Source: an uncultured Pseudomonadota bacterium
GTDB lineage: Bacteria; Pseudomonadota; Gammaproteobacteria; Steroidobacterales; Steroidobacteraceae
Reading direction: 5' to 3'
Assembly: GCA_903908265.1 (NCBI GenBank)
Contig: CAIVRI010000028.1
Span: forward strand, 18,737 to 82,736
DNA: 64,000 bases
The position numbers were made by a program, and so were the translations under genes. The notes beneath the pieces were generated by a model. That model was not told where the DNA came from, ran no database searches, and saw only the letters and a program-made list of their open reading frames with translations. This document shows positions 17,677 through 27,528 of the stretch, piece after piece; the first letter of the stretch is position 1; each line of letters begins with the position of its first letter.

Positions 17677-17753
17677 AGATTTTTGTTCCCAGTTTCTGAC
17701 CTGAGTTTCTATCTAGTTCAAACGTTTCAAGACATTACTTTCGGAGTATCGCA

Positions 17754-18746
17754 ATGCGGATTTATTCGGCGAAGGACGTTGACCAAAAGGCGCTCAAGGG
17801 CGCAACCATCGCAATCCTCGGCTATGGCAGCCAAGGCCGCGCACACGCGCTGAACCTCAAAGACAGCGGTTACAACGTGGTGGTTGGTGCCCGCAAGGGC
17901 GGCCCGAGTTGGAAGAAGGCGAAGAAAGATGGCCTCAAGGTCGCCGAGCCGGTGGACTGCGTCGTCGGCGCCGCTCTCGTCGCGCTGCTGACCCCGGACA
18001 TGGCCCAACCTGAAGTCTATGACGAGATCAAAGGCCATCTGGCCACCGGCGCAGCGTTATTGTTCGCGCACGGTTTCAACATTCACTTCAAGCAAATCAA
18101 GCCACGCGCTGATTTGGACGTGGTGCTGATCGCGCCCAAGGGTCCTGGCGACCTGGTCCGCCGTCAGTACCAGCAAGGTCGCGGCGTACCCTGCCTGATC
18201 GCCGTGGCACAGAATGCCACCAAGAAGGCCAAATCCAAGGCTCTCGCCTATGCGCACGGCATCGGCGGCACCCGCGGCGGCGTGCTCGAAACCACCTTCG
18301 AAGAAGAAACAGTGACCGACCTGTTCGGTGAGCAGGTTGTACTGTGCGGCGGCGCGACTGAATTGGTCGTCAAGGGCTTTGAAACGCTGGTCGAAGCCGG
18401 TTACAAGCCGGAAGCGGCTTACTACGAGTGCTTACACGAACTGAAGTTGATCGTTGACCTGCTACAGGAAGGCGGCATCACCAAGATGCACGAGTTCATT
18501 TCAGAGACCGCCAAGTGGGGCACCTTCGTCAGCGGCAAGCGCATCATCAATTCTGCGACCAAGCAGGAGATGAAGAAAATTCTCACTGAAATCCAGAACG
18601 GCAAGTTTGCCCGTGGCTGGATCCGCGAGAGCAAGTCTGGCAAGAAGCGCTACAACAAGGAAATGGCTGCTGACATCAAGCATCCGATCGAAAAGGTCGG
18701 CCGTCAGCTGCGCGCCCGTATGCCTTGGCTGGAGCAAAGCCGCTAA
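17754..18746 (+). CDS. ilvC: Ketol-acid reductoisomerase (class I)
   Basis: IlvC rearranges and reduces acetolactate or acetohydroxybutyrate with NADPH, the second common step of branched-chain amino acid synthesis. The 330-residue length marks the short class I enzyme. The Rossmann motif is [15 protein letters not shown]; downstream are [31 protein letters not shown] and the metal/substrate residues in [15 protein letters not shown] and [15 protein letters not shown] lies eight bases before the ATG. It is the first structural gene behind the attenuator and is 20 bases before leuA. The acetolactate synthase genes are not in this window. Confidence 0.97.
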   Translation: MRIYSAKDVDQKALKGATIAILGYGSQGRAHALNLKDSGYNVVVGARKGGPSWKKAKKDGLKVAEPVDCVVGAALVALLTPDMAQPEVYDEIKGHLATGAALLFAHGFNIHFKQIKPRADLDVVLIAPKGPGDLVRRQYQQGRGVPCLIAVAQNATKKAKSKALAYAHGIGGTRGGVLETTFEEETVTDLFGEQVVLCGGATELVVKGFETLVEAGYKPEAAYYECLHELKLIVDLLQEGGITKMHEFISETAKWGTFVSGKRIINSATKQEMKKILTEIQNGKFARGWIRESKSGKKRYNKEMAADIKHPIEKVGRQLRARMPWLEQSR

Positions 18747-18766
18747 ACGGCGACCAGGAGAGATTC

Positions 18767-20350
18767 ATGTCGAACCGAGATCCCAACCGCGTCATCATCT
18801 TTGATACCACGCTTCGCGATGGCGAGCAGTCACCGGGCTGCAGCATGACCCCGTCAGAGAAGCTTAGGATGGCGAAGGCGCTTGCGGATCTCGGTGTCGA
18901 TGTGATTGAGGCGGGCTTTCCAGCCGCCTCGCGCGGCGACTGGGAGTCCGTGCAGGCGATCGCCCGTGATATTCACGGGCCGATCATCTGCGGCCTCGCC
19001 CGCTGCAATACAGACGATATAGACAAAGCCTACAGCGCAATTAAAGACGCGCCGCGGCATCGCATCCATGTCTTCCTCGCCACCAGCGCGATCCACCGCG
19101 AGCACAAGCTCAACATGGCCAAGGAAGAGATTCTGCGCATGGCCGTACAAGGCGTGCGATACGCCAAGAGCCTGTGCGACGACATCGAATTCTCTCCCGA
19201 GGACGCCTCGCGTACCGAACTGGAGTTCTTGGCAGAAGTCGTTGAGGCGGTCATCGCCGCCGGCGCCACCACCATAAATGTCCCCGACACGGTGGGCTAT
19301 TCCACGCCGCAAGAGTATGCGGAGATCTTCCAATATCTCACTCGCCATGTAGCTGGCATCGACAAGATCGTGTTGTCGGTCCATTGCCATGACGACCTAG
19401 GTATGGCCGTCGCCAATAGTCTGGCCGCCGCCCATGCCGGTGCCCGCCAGATCGAATGCACCATCAACGGCATTGGCGAGCGCGCCGGCAACTGCTCACT
19501 AGAAGAAGTGGTGATGGCTATGAAGACCCGCGAGGGCTTCTACGGCCTGCACACGGGCATCCACACCAATCGTCTCTTTCCAACCTCGCGACTGCTCGCA
19601 ACAACCACCGGCATGTTGGTGCCACGCAATAAAGCTATTGTTGGCGAAAATGCGTTCGCGCATGAGTCGGGCATCCATCAACACGGCATGCTCAAGCACC
19701 ACTCCACCTACGAGATCATGCGTCCCCAAGATGTGGGCCTTTCACGCACCAACCTAGTCCTCGGCAAGCACAGTGGCCGCCATGCGTTCCGTGACCGCGT
19801 CAAGGACTTAGGATTCGAACTGTCGGAGGAAGACCTCAACCGTGCCTTCACGGACTTCAAGACCCTCGCCGACCGAAAGAAAGAACTCTTCGACGGCGAC
19901 ATCGAGGCGATTGTGCTACGCACTGGCGATGCTGCTGAAGGCCCCTGGTCACTGGTCCAACTATGGGCCTCAGCAACCGCCGGGGATGCCTCCGCAGTAG
20001 TGCGCCTGCAGCACACCGACGGCCGTGAGGTCGAACAAGGCGCCACGGGTGACGGCCCGGTTGACGCCGTGTTTAAGGCCATCGAGCGCGCAACTGGCAC
20101 CGCCGCCAAGCTGGTGACCTTTGACGTGCACGCGGTCACAGAGGGCGAGGATGCGCTGGGTGAGTCGATTGTGAACGTCGCGCACAACGAACGGAACTAT
20201 CGCGGCGTGAGCCTCAGCACCAACATCCTCGAGTCGAGCGCTCGCGCATTCATTGAGTGCATTAACCGCATCCAATCGAGCCGCACTGATGAGCGCCGTA
20301 TGCACGCCCAACTATCCGCAGAGATTGACACCCTGAAGATGCCAGCATGA
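18767..20350 (+). CDS. leuA: 2-isopropylmalate synthase
   Basis: LeuA condenses 2-ketoisovalerate with acetyl-CoA, the first committed step to leucine and the usual site of leucine feedback inhibition. The 527-residue protein begins with the HMGL-like catalytic barrel ([13 protein letters not shown]; metal ligands in [13 protein letters not shown]) and has the C-terminal LeuA dimer/regulatory domain from about residue 385. AGGAG is seven bases before the ATG at 18767; an upstream in-frame start lies inside ilvC. Its stop overlaps leuC in ATGA. Confidence 0.97.
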   Translation: MSNRDPNRVIIFDTTLRDGEQSPGCSMTPSEKLRMAKALADLGVDVIEAGFPAASRGDWESVQAIARDIHGPIICGLARCNTDDIDKAYSAIKDAPRHRIHVFLATSAIHREHKLNMAKEEILRMAVQGVRYAKSLCDDIEFSPEDASRTELEFLAEVVEAVIAAGATTINVPDTVGYSTPQEYAEIFQYLTRHVAGIDKIVLSVHCHDDLGMAVANSLAAAHAGARQIECTINGIGERAGNCSLEEVVMAMKTREGFYGLHTGIHTNRLFPTSRLLATTTGMLVPRNKAIVGENAFAHESGIHQHGMLKHHSTYEIMRPQDVGLSRTNLVLGKHSGRHAFRDRVKDLGFELSEEDLNRAFTDFKTLADRKKELFDGDIEAIVLRTGDAAEGPWSLVQLWASATAGDASAVVRLQHTDGREVEQGATGDGPVDAVFKAIERATGTAAKLVTFDVHAVTEGEDALGESIVNVAHNERNYRGVSLSTNILESSARAFIECINRIQSSRTDERRMHAQLSAEIDTLKMPA

Positions 20351-21744
20351 GCCCAACGACGCTGTTCGAAAAAATTTGGCGCACACACGAAGTGGTCGCC
20401 GAGACGGCGGACACGCCCGCCATTCTCTATATTGATTTGCACCTGACCCATGAGGTCACCAGCCCACAGGCTTACTCGATGCTGCGGGAGCGCGGACTAC
20501 CGGTCCGACGGACCGATCGCACGCTGGCCACCATGGATCACTCCACGCCAACGGATGCCGATCAATTGTTCGGGCGAATTCCCATCAAACTCGAAAGTGC
20601 GGCCGAGCAGGTCTCCCAACTGGAACGCAACTGCGCTGAGTTTGGCGTCGAACTGTTTGCCGTGGGCAGCCCCCACCGTGGGATCGTCCACGTGATTGGT
20701 CCAGAACTGGGCGCAACCCAGCCGGGCAAGACCATCGTTTGCGGCGACAGCCATACCAGCACCCACGGCGCGTTCGGGGCGCTTGCGTTTGGCATCGGCA
20801 CCACCGAAGTCGGCCACGTCTTGGCAACGCAATGCCTACTCCAACGCAAGCCCAAGACACTCGCCGTGAACGTCGAGGGGGCCTTACCCACCGGCGTCAC
20901 GGCGAAGGATCTCGTACTGTCGATCATTCGTTTACTCGGTGTGTCCGGCGGCACGGGCGCTGTGATCGAGTATCGCGGCAGCACCATCCGCGGGCTCTCG
21001 ATGGATGAGCGCATGACGGTCTGTAACATGTCGATTGAGGCCGGCGCCCGCGCCGGTCTGATTGCACCGGATGAGACCACCTTCGCCTATCTCAAGGGTC
21101 GGCTGCGCGCCCCCCAAGATGATGCCTGGGATACTGCCGTAGCCACCTGGCGCACGCTGCGCACCGATACCGGCGCCCGCTTTGATCGGGAGATCCATAT
21201 TGATGCGGCGACGCTGTCGCCGATGATCACTTATGGGACCCATCCAGGTATGTCGGTGTGCATCGATGAGTCCATTCCGCTACATGGCGATGTCGTCTAT
21301 CAAAAAGCACTCGGCTACATGGGTCTGACACCGGGGCAATCCATGCTCGGCCAGCCCGTACAAGTGGTCTTTCTCGGCAGTTGCACCAACGGCCGCTTGT
21401 CAGACCTCGAGGCCGCCGCCCGACTGCTCAAGGGTCGCCAGGTCGCCCCCGGCGTCCACTTCCTCGTCGTACCGGGCTCCGACGCGATCAAACGCGCCGC
21501 CGAGGCACAAGGCCTCGATCAGGTATTCAAGGACGCAGGCGCCGACTGGCGCGAGTCCGGCTGCTCGATGTGCCTCGGCATGAACGGCGATCTCGTGCCA
21601 AAAGGCGCGTATTGCGTCAGCACCAGTAACCGTAATTTCGAAGGTCGTCAGGGCGTCGGCTCGCGCACGCTGCTCGCCTCACCCGCCACCGCAGTAGCCG
21701 CAGCGATCGCCGGCCACGTCGCTGACGCCCGCCTACTCGCCTGA
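20347..21744 (+). CDS. leuC: 3-isopropylmalate dehydratase, large subunit
   Basis: LeuC, with LeuD, isomerises 2-isopropylmalate to 3-isopropylmalate using a 4Fe-4S cluster. The 465-residue aconitase-family protein has [19 protein letters not shown], and the cluster cysteines in FLGSCTNGR and [12 protein letters not shown]. Length and start ([12 protein letters not shown]) fit the family. It overlaps leuA by four bases and precedes leuD by seven. Confidence 0.97.
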   Translation: MSPTTLFEKIWRTHEVVAETADTPAILYIDLHLTHEVTSPQAYSMLRERGLPVRRTDRTLATMDHSTPTDADQLFGRIPIKLESAAEQVSQLERNCAEFGVELFAVGSPHRGIVHVIGPELGATQPGKTIVCGDSHTSTHGAFGALAFGIGTTEVGHVLATQCLLQRKPKTLAVNVEGALPTGVTAKDLVLSIIRLLGVSGGTGAVIEYRGSTIRGLSMDERMTVCNMSIEAGARAGLIAPDETTFAYLKGRLRAPQDDAWDTAVATWRTLRTDTGARFDREIHIDAATLSPMITYGTHPGMSVCIDESIPLHGDVVYQKALGYMGLTPGQSMLGQPVQVVFLGSCTNGRLSDLEAAARLLKGRQVAPGVHFLVVPGSDAIKRAAEAQGLDQVFKDAGADWRESGCSMCLGMNGDLVPKGAYCVSTSNRNFEGRQGVGSRTLLASPATAVAAAIAGHVADARLLA

Positions 21745-21751
21745 GGACACC

Positions 21752-22330
21752 ATGGAACCCATTCATACCCTACGCTCGCGCACGGTCGTGATCCCCAGCA
21801 CCAACATCGACACCGACCAGCTCATGCCGGCGCGCTTCCTGACCACAACGACGCGGGAAGGCTTAGGCCAGCATCTGTTCGCAGACTGGCGCTACGATAG
21901 CGAGGGCCAGCCGATTGCAGACTTCGTACTCAACCGGCCCGAAGCACAGGGCTGCCGTATTTTGGTGGCTGGCCGCAATATTGGCTGCGGCTCGTCACGA
22001 GAGCACGCCCCGTGGGGCCTCTACGATTACGGCTTTCGCGCCGTCATTTCGACGGAAATCGCTGATATTTTCCGCAGCAACTCGCTCAAGAACGGCCTCT
22101 TGCCGATCATCGTGGATGCCGATACGCACGCCTGGCTATTGGCGCATCCCGGCGTAGAACTCGTCATCAATTTAGAGACCTGCACCGTCACTTTGCCGGA
22201 CGGTCGCGCAGTGGCCTTCCCGATCGACAACTTCTCGCGCTACTGCTTGCTCAATGGCGTCGACGAGACCGGCTATCTGCTCTCACAGGTGGCCAGCATT
22301 GCGGCCTACGAAGCACGGGTCGGCGCGTGA
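21752..22330 (+). CDS. leuD: 3-isopropylmalate dehydratase, small subunit
   Basis: LeuD is the swivel-domain partner of LeuC and completes the active site. The 192-residue protein has the typical [13 protein letters not shown] and [28 protein letters not shown] motifs ([11 protein letters not shown] visible). The gene lies seven bases after leuC and its TGA overlaps the leuB GTG by four bases, so translation is probably coupled. Confidence 0.96.
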   Translation: MEPIHTLRSRTVVIPSTNIDTDQLMPARFLTTTTREGLGQHLFADWRYDSEGQPIADFVLNRPEAQGCRILVAGRNIGCGSSREHAPWGLYDYGFRAVISTEIADIFRSNSLKNGLLPIIVDADTHAWLLAHPGVELVINLETCTVTLPDGRAVAFPIDNFSRYCLLNGVDETGYLLSQVASIAAYEARVGA

Positions 22331-23382
22331 AGGCGCACATCGCTGTGCTCGCCGGAGACGGCATCGGACCGGAGGTCACGGCGCAAGCGGTATGCTGCCT
22401 GCAAGTCATCGCGCGCCAGCACGGTCACGACTTTCAATTCGAGGCAGCGCCCGTGGGTGGCATTGCCATCGATACCACCGGCGTACCACTGCCGAAGCCG
22501 ACCCTGGACCTCGTGCAGCGTTGCGATGCGCTCTTGTTCGGCGCCATCGGCACACCCAAATACGCCGACCCCAACCTCAAGGTGCGCCCCGAGCAGGGCA
22601 TCTTGCAATTACGCCAAGCACTCGGGCTGTATGCCAACCTGCGGCCCGTGATCTGCTATCCATCCGTTGCCGATGCCTCGCCGCTCAAAGCCGAACTGCT
22701 CGTCGGCGTCGACATTCTGGTGATTCGCGAACTCACCGGCGGCATTTACTTCGGTGAAAAAACCCGCACACCCACCTCGGCGTCGGACTTGTGCACCTAT
22801 ACAGTGCCGGAAGTGGAGCGGATTGTGCGCCTGGGCGCCACACTCGCGCGTACGCGCCGCGGAAAACTGACCTCGGTGGACAAAGCCAACGTGTTGGAAA
22901 CCTCGCGCCTATGGCGCGCAGTCACGCAACAAATCATGCGGGATGAATTTCCGGACGTCACCGTCGAGCACATGTACATCGATGCAGCGGCCATGCACTT
23001 GCTGCGCCGTCCGGCGGATTTCGACGTTATCATTACGGAAAACATGTTCGGTGACATCCTCACGGACGAAGCGTCCATGCTGCCGGGCTCCTTGGGGCTT
23101 TGTCCCTCCGCCTCACTCGGCGCGAGCACGCTCGGCATGTACGAACCGATCCATGGATCAGCCCCAGACATCGCTGGGCTTGGTATCGCCAATCCGTATG
23201 CAACGATTCTTTCCGCGGCGATGCTGCTGCGCCATTCGCTCGGGCTGGAAACAGAAGCGCGCGCGCTCGAGGCTGCCGTGGTCAAGGCGCTAGACGACGG
23301 CGTGCGCACCGCCGATCTCAAGCCGCGCGGCGCGGCCGCGACCACCCAGGAGGCCGGTGCGGCTGTGGTGGCTCGTCTCTAG
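22327..23382 (+). CDS. leuB: 3-isopropylmalate dehydrogenase
   Basis: LeuB oxidises and decarboxylates 3-isopropylmalate with NAD+, giving 2-ketoisocaproate. The 351-residue product has [10 protein letters not shown] at the start, the substrate motif [15 protein letters not shown], the metal aspartates in [15 protein letters not shown], and the cofactor loop [13 protein letters not shown]. Translation starts with GTG inside the leuD stop (GTGA). It is the last gene of the leader-controlled operon; no clear terminator follows. Confidence 0.96.
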   Translation: MKAHIAVLAGDGIGPEVTAQAVCCLQVIARQHGHDFQFEAAPVGGIAIDTTGVPLPKPTLDLVQRCDALLFGAIGTPKYADPNLKVRPEQGILQLRQALGLYANLRPVICYPSVADASPLKAELLVGVDILVIRELTGGIYFGEKTRTPTSASDLCTYTVPEVERIVRLGATLARTRRGKLTSVDKANVLETSRLWRAVTQQIMRDEFPDVTVEHMYIDAAAMHLLRRPADFDVIITENMFGDILTDEASMLPGSLGLCPSASLGASTLGMYEPIHGSAPDIAGLGIANPYATILSAAMLLRHSLGLETEARALEAAVVKALDDGVRTADLKPRGAAATTQEAGAAVVARL

Positions 23383-23827
23383 TGCAGGGGACTCTATTTG
23401 CGCAGGACCGCTTTTTGCCCGCCGCGAGATCCTATCCGTGCTGCACCGTGGCACAGAAAAACAGGGTAGCAGGAGGGCGTGCTGCACATCCGTACAGCGA
23501 GGAATGGATCGAACGACGCTGCGCAAAGCGACGAACGCTAATTTCCTGTCGACAGCCCGCTGCTTTGGCCTTGGTGCGCTACCGTACGCGCTAAAAGAAA
23601 AGACTGCAGGCTGCGTCCGGTCTAGACAAAGACACCGCGCAATTACATTTCGCTTAAGCATTGTCGCGCGCTGGCCCGGTTTTACGAGCGCACTGATTTG
23701 CGTTTGCGATCCGTGACCTGATGAACGCAACGAGTCAATCACGCCGACTGATAAACGAATTGCCGTGGATGATTTGGCAACTGCCCACCCCAGATGAGCC
23801 ACTGGCCTTTGGGTGATTTCTTTTATT
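23383..23827. other. Intergenic region after leuB
   Basis: About 445 bases between convergent leuB and the DUF2283 gene. I see no convincing gene or terminator. A 31-codon plus-strand frame at 23721-23816 (starting MNATSQSRRLINELPW) exists, but has no supporting evidence beyond being open. Confidence 0.5.
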
Positions 23828-24013
23828 TTAAACCGGATAGATCATTTCGATTGGCAGCATGCCATTCGCTTTAGCCTCGAGAATAACCACCTCAACAACT
23901 GTTCCGTCAGCCGCATAGCTAATATGCGCATTCCGCTCTTGGGCCACTACTCTCGTGATTGGCTTATCCGATAAGCGGATAATCAAGGCATCTTCAACGT
24001 AAGTAATTTTCAT
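23828..24013 (-). CDS. DUF2283-family small protein
   Basis: This 61-residue protein matches the DUF2283 pattern, with MKITYVEDALIIRLSDKPI, then a central YAADGTVVEVVILEA and a short hydrophobic end. The family consists of small beta-rich proteins often encoded beside a second small gene (DUF4258), a layout thought to resemble toxin-antitoxin pairs; function is unproven. No DUF4258 is seen here; instead, a broken frame ends four bases before this start. Confidence 0.75.
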   Translation of the reverse strand: MKITYVEDALIIRLSDKPITRVVAQERNAHISYAADGTVVEVVILEAKANGMLPIEMIYPV

Positions 24014-24017
24014 CGTT

Positions 24018-24244
24018 TCACTCTACCGCCGCAAAATGGCGCATCACGGTTTGGATGACGACTGAATACTCCGAAACACGCACGGCACGAGACTCCTTGT
24101 CCGAACGGTTCGGATCCTGTTTGAAGACCCACCGGTAAGATGCATTTCGGTCGTGTCGATTTCGATCCTCTCGATCAACACAGTTGGCGCCCTATCACGC
24201 GCGGTCCTGCGCCGTTGCGGCGTGCATAGTACGCAAAATCTCAC
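24018..24244 (-). pseudogene. Possible frameshifted small gene ahead of DUF2283
   Basis: Two overlapping minus-strand frames together look like one small protein. One (from 24244) contains LIERIEIDTTEMHLTG; the other continues as WVFKQDPNRSDKESRAVRV and ends with EYSVVIQTVMRHFAAVE at a TGA (24018-24020), four bases before the DUF2283 start. A shift near 24130 would join them. The tight spacing to the next start suggests a former coupled gene. I do not recognise the family, and chance open frames are possible. A 13-base palindrome ACCAATAATTGGT lies upstream at 24278-24290; otherwise the stretch to the phosphatase gene is empty. Confidence 0.3.
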
Positions 24245-24318
24245 GCTTCAAGCGCTTACTAGACATGAAATTTCTGTACCAATAATTGGTCGGTCAAGAC
24301 ACGCGCGTACTGGACAAT

Positions 24319-26328
24319 TTACCGCGTCGGGTCGTCGGCGCCTCGACGCACCGCTGCCGCAATGGCGAAGAACACATCGGTGTTATCGATCACACCATGG
24401 AATCGGCGACTGCCGGCGCCGGCTGCAGACAGTGGCACATCGGCACCGGTATGCGTTGCCTGCTCCCCTTCCACCTGGCCCGTCACCAGAAACTCGGCCG
24501 TCTGATCCCGTTGTAGGGGCGACAGTGGATAGTTGCGCGGGTAGACCGGAAACGGCGATGGCGCCTGCACCGGTTGCAATGCGTCAACCAACGGGCGGGG
24601 ATTGGCAAGCCAGTCTTCGTGCCGATCCGCGTTCGCGCCATAACCGATCAGTAATTTATGGTCCGGATCCATCGTTTCCGGATAGCCATCACTGAGCAGA
24701 TGATAGGCAGGGAAGCCCGCTTGTTCGTAACTACCGACCACGCCATTACGCATGCCGATTCCGGCAGGGTTCTGCCCTCGCGCGCGCAGTTCCTCCTGCG
24801 CGAGTCGCGACGCACCAAGGAGCGAGGAACCGCCGGTCTCATGGTCGGCCGTGACCAGCACGAGTGTGTCGGGGTGCCGATCCGCATAGGCCTTGGCCAC
24901 AGCAACGGCACGATCGAACTCCAATACTTCGAGGATCCAGCGATCGGCATCCATCGCATGGGTCTGCTTATCGATCGATGCCCCCTCGATCATCAAATAA
25001 AAGCCTTTCGGCGCGCGCTCCAACACGGCCAAGGCCTTCGCCGCCATCGCATCGAGCATCGGTTGATCGGGCAGTCCAAAATCCGCAGTCACCGTGCCGG
25101 TGCCGCGCTGGCCTTGTACCTTGTCGTAGGCGACATTCATATTGCCGTAGGCAAACAGTCCGAGGATCGGCTTTGCACCATCCAGCGCCGCCAAGGCGTG
25201 GGCGTCGGCGGCATACGCAAAGCCTGCCGCCTGAAAGTCAGCAATCAAATCGCGTTCGGGATCGACGCGGCCCGTCGCTGCGCCCCAACCGGCCGACAGC
25301 GCTGCGGATAACTGGTAGTCCGTCTTCTCGCTGCGCGTACTGCCCGGTGTACCCACCGGCAGAAACCAACGCCGCCCACCCCCCATCAACACGGCAAGGC
25401 CCGTCAGCCCGCGATCGTCTAGGTACTGATCGACAATGCCCGTGCCGGCATTACGACTCGCGGTATGGACGGCGTTGGCCGCGGGTGTGGCGTCAAAGAC
25501 ATCGGCCGTGGTCACCAGTCCAAGAGCGGTGCCCTGGGTGCGGTGCAAGTACTCTGCGAGATACTCAACGCGCGGATTATCGAAAGGATCCACGGTGTCA
25601 TCCGGCCAAACCCCCTCTTCGTTATTCGCAGCCTTGTTGCCGGTCACGTAGTTCGACATACCGGGTGCCGAGTCGGTCACAATGGAGTTGAGGCTCGCCG
25701 TACGCACCAGCGCCACTTCGCTGAACCGATCCATCGCCAGCAGGCCCTTTGCCTTACCCTGCGCATAGCCGGCCGCCACCACCCGCGCCGCCGTACGGTG
25801 CGCAATGCCCATCCCGTCGCCGAGCAACAGGATCACATTCTTGACGCGTCGACCTTTGCCGACGAGCCCCTCGATCGCAAACTCTCCTTCCGCTTCGGTC
25901 GTGGCCCCATCACTCTGGACGGCGCGCACCACGAGACGATGACGGCCCGGTGTCGCGGCGCTAAAGGCGCGTACCGAGGCCACGACCGTACCCAGCGGCG
26001 TCGGGCGCCCGTCTCCCAGGGTCGGCCGTAGACCGCTGCGCACGATCTCCGCGGCAGCGCCCTGAACCTGGGCACCGTCGACGCGGAAATCCACCGTTTG
26101 GATCTGAGCGCCCGGATCCGGCACCACAGTGGCTTGCAAATCGAAGCGTTGCCCTGGCAAAAAGCGTGCAATCAGCGGCTCCGAGTGGCCAGTGCGGAAG
26201 CGTTCGCTCGGCGGCGTCAACCGCACAACCAGCGGTGCGGCCAAGACGCTCCCGACACACAGTACCGCGAGTAGCCCCGCACCCACCGATCGATGAACTA
26301 GCAACAAGCAGCACCTCCGCAGCGCCAC
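24319..26328 (-). CDS. Alkaline phosphatase, PhoA family, with N-terminal extension
   Basis: This exported 669-residue phosphomonoesterase has a signal peptide (LLAVLCVGSVLAAP), a roughly 130-residue beta-rich extension (about 32-165), then the alkaline phosphatase domain. Metal and catalytic motifs are present: VILLLGDGMG, the serine nucleophile in TDSAPGMSNYVTGNK, EGASIDKQTHAMD, TADHETGGSS and the C-terminal HTGADVPLSAAG. The start is a GTG; other starts would cut the signal peptide. E. coli PhoA lacks the N-terminal extension, which may be an Ig-like accessory domain. It stands alone, 33 bases after metB on the same strand, and no Pho box was recognised. Confidence 0.9.
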   Translation of the reverse strand: MALRRCCLLLVHRSVGAGLLAVLCVGSVLAAPLVVRLTPPSERFRTGHSEPLIARFLPGQRFDLQATVVPDPGAQIQTVDFRVDGAQVQGAAAEIVRSGLRPTLGDGRPTPLGTVVASVRAFSAATPGRHRLVVRAVQSDGATTEAEGEFAIEGLVGKGRRVKNVILLLGDGMGIAHRTAARVVAAGYAQGKAKGLLAMDRFSEVALVRTASLNSIVTDSAPGMSNYVTGNKAANNEEGVWPDDTVDPFDNPRVEYLAEYLHRTQGTALGLVTTADVFDATPAANAVHTASRNAGTGIVDQYLDDRGLTGLAVLMGGGRRWFLPVGTPGSTRSEKTDYQLSAALSAGWGAATGRVDPERDLIADFQAAGFAYAADAHALAALDGAKPILGLFAYGNMNVAYDKVQGQRGTGTVTADFGLPDQPMLDAMAAKALAVLERAPKGFYLMIEGASIDKQTHAMDADRWILEVLEFDRAVAVAKAYADRHPDTLVLVTADHETGGSSLLGASRLAQEELRARGQNPAGIGMRNGVVGSYEQAGFPAYHLLSDGYPETMDPDHKLLIGYGANADRHEDWLANPRPLVDALQPVQAPSPFPVYPRNYPLSPLQRDQTAEFLVTGQVEGEQATHTGADVPLSAAGAGSRRFHGVIDNTDVFFAIAAAVRRGADDPTR

Positions 26329-26361
26329 GCGCCGATCACGCGCAGTGACGTGGCGCCTAAA

Positions 26362-27528
26362 TTAACGCGCCGCGTGCGCCCGATCTAGGCCTGCCACTAC
26401 ATCGGCGAGCAAGTCCGCCGGATCTTCAATGCCCACCGAGAGACGCAACAGTCCATCCACCAAGCCGGCGCGCAACTTGGCGTCCGGCGCCAAGGCGGCA
26501 TGGGTCATGGTTGCGGGGTGCGATACCAAGCTCTCTACACCCCCCAAGGACTCGGCCAAAGTGAAACACGCCAGTGCAGACAGGAACGCTTCCACAGCCG
26601 GCACGCCACCACGCAGTTCAAAACTCAGCATCGCACCGAAGCCCGATTGCTGGCGTGCCGCCAACGCATGTTGCGGATGGCTCGTTATACCCGGATAGTG
26701 CACCGCAGCCACTGCCGGATGGGCGGACAGCGCCTGCGCCAACACCTGCGCATTGCTTGCATGCACCGCCAAACGGGCATGCAAGGTCCGCAATCCGCGC
26801 AACGTCAAATAGCTGTCGAAGGCGCTGCCCGTGAGTCCAAGACAGTTGGCCCACCACGCCATGTCCTCCTGCAGTGCCGCCGTGGAGGAAATCACCACCC
26901 CGCCGACAACGTCGCTATGCCCGTTCAAATATTTGGTCGTGGAATGCACCACGATATCCGCCCCATAAGCGAAGGGCTGCTGCCATACCGGAGTTAGAAA
27001 GGTGTTATCGACCGCCACCGTTGCGCCCACGGCCTTCGCCGCCGGAATTGCCTGCGCAAGGTCCGTAATGCTGAGCAGTGGATTGGACGGCGTCTCGATC
27101 CAGACCAACCGGGGTCGCTCGGTCAGGGCTTCGGCATAGGCCGCCGAATCCGAAAAATCGACGAAGCGCACCCGAATGGCGCTCTGACGTTCCAGCGCGA
27201 GGAACAGTCGCACCGTGCCGCCATAGCAGTCGTGCGGCGCCAAGATCAGATCACCGGATTTACATTGTTGGTGCACGACCAGACTAATTGCACCCATACC
27301 CGACGAGGTGACGACGGCGCCAACGCCCTCCTCCAATGCCGCGAGTGCGTCGCCGAGTTGATCGCGGGTCGGATTAGCCGAGCGCGAGTAGTCATAGCGG
27401 CCTTTGCCGCCAAAACCGTCAAACGCATAATTCGAACTCAAGTAAATCGGCGGCACTACGGCTCGATGTTCTACATCCGTCGTGAGTGCAGCGCGTACCG
27501 TACGGGTCCGGCGGGAAGGAGTCTTCAT
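26362..27528 (-). CDS. metB: Cystathionine gamma-synthase / trans-sulfuration enzyme
   Basis: This 388-residue PLP enzyme of the Cys/Met family would join O-acyl-homoserine with cysteine to form cystathionine. The PLP lysine is in VVHSTTKYLNGHSDVVGG, and the family motifs SRSANPTRDQL, PHDCYGGT and ETPSNPLL are present. It overlaps metX by four bases (ATGA), so both lie in the SAM-riboswitch transcript. Sequence alone does not rule out cystathionine gamma-lyase or O-acylhomoserine sulfhydrylase activity, but gene context favours methionine synthesis. Confidence 0.88.
   Translation of the reverse strand: MKTPSRRTRTVRAALTTDVEHRAVVPPIYLSSNYAFDGFGGKGRYDYSRSANPTRDQLGDALAALEEGVGAVVTSSGMGAISLVVHQQCKSGDLILAPHDCYGGTVRLFLALERQSAIRVRFVDFSDSAAYAEALTERPRLVWIETPSNPLLSITDLAQAIPAAKAVGATVAVDNTFLTPVWQQPFAYGADIVVHSTTKYLNGHSDVVGGVVISSTAALQEDMAWWANCLGLTGSAFDSYLTLRGLRTLHARLAVHASNAQVLAQALSAHPAVAAVHYPGITSHPQHALAARQQSGFGAMLSFELRGGVPAVEAFLSALACFTLAESLGGVESLVSHPATMTHAALAPDAKLRAGLVDGLLRLSVGIEDPADLLADVVAGLDRAHAAR

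Noticed and set aside
23721..23816. 31-codon plus-strand frame downstream of leuB
   Set aside because: No ribosome site, context or similarity I can name; left as part of the intergenic region.
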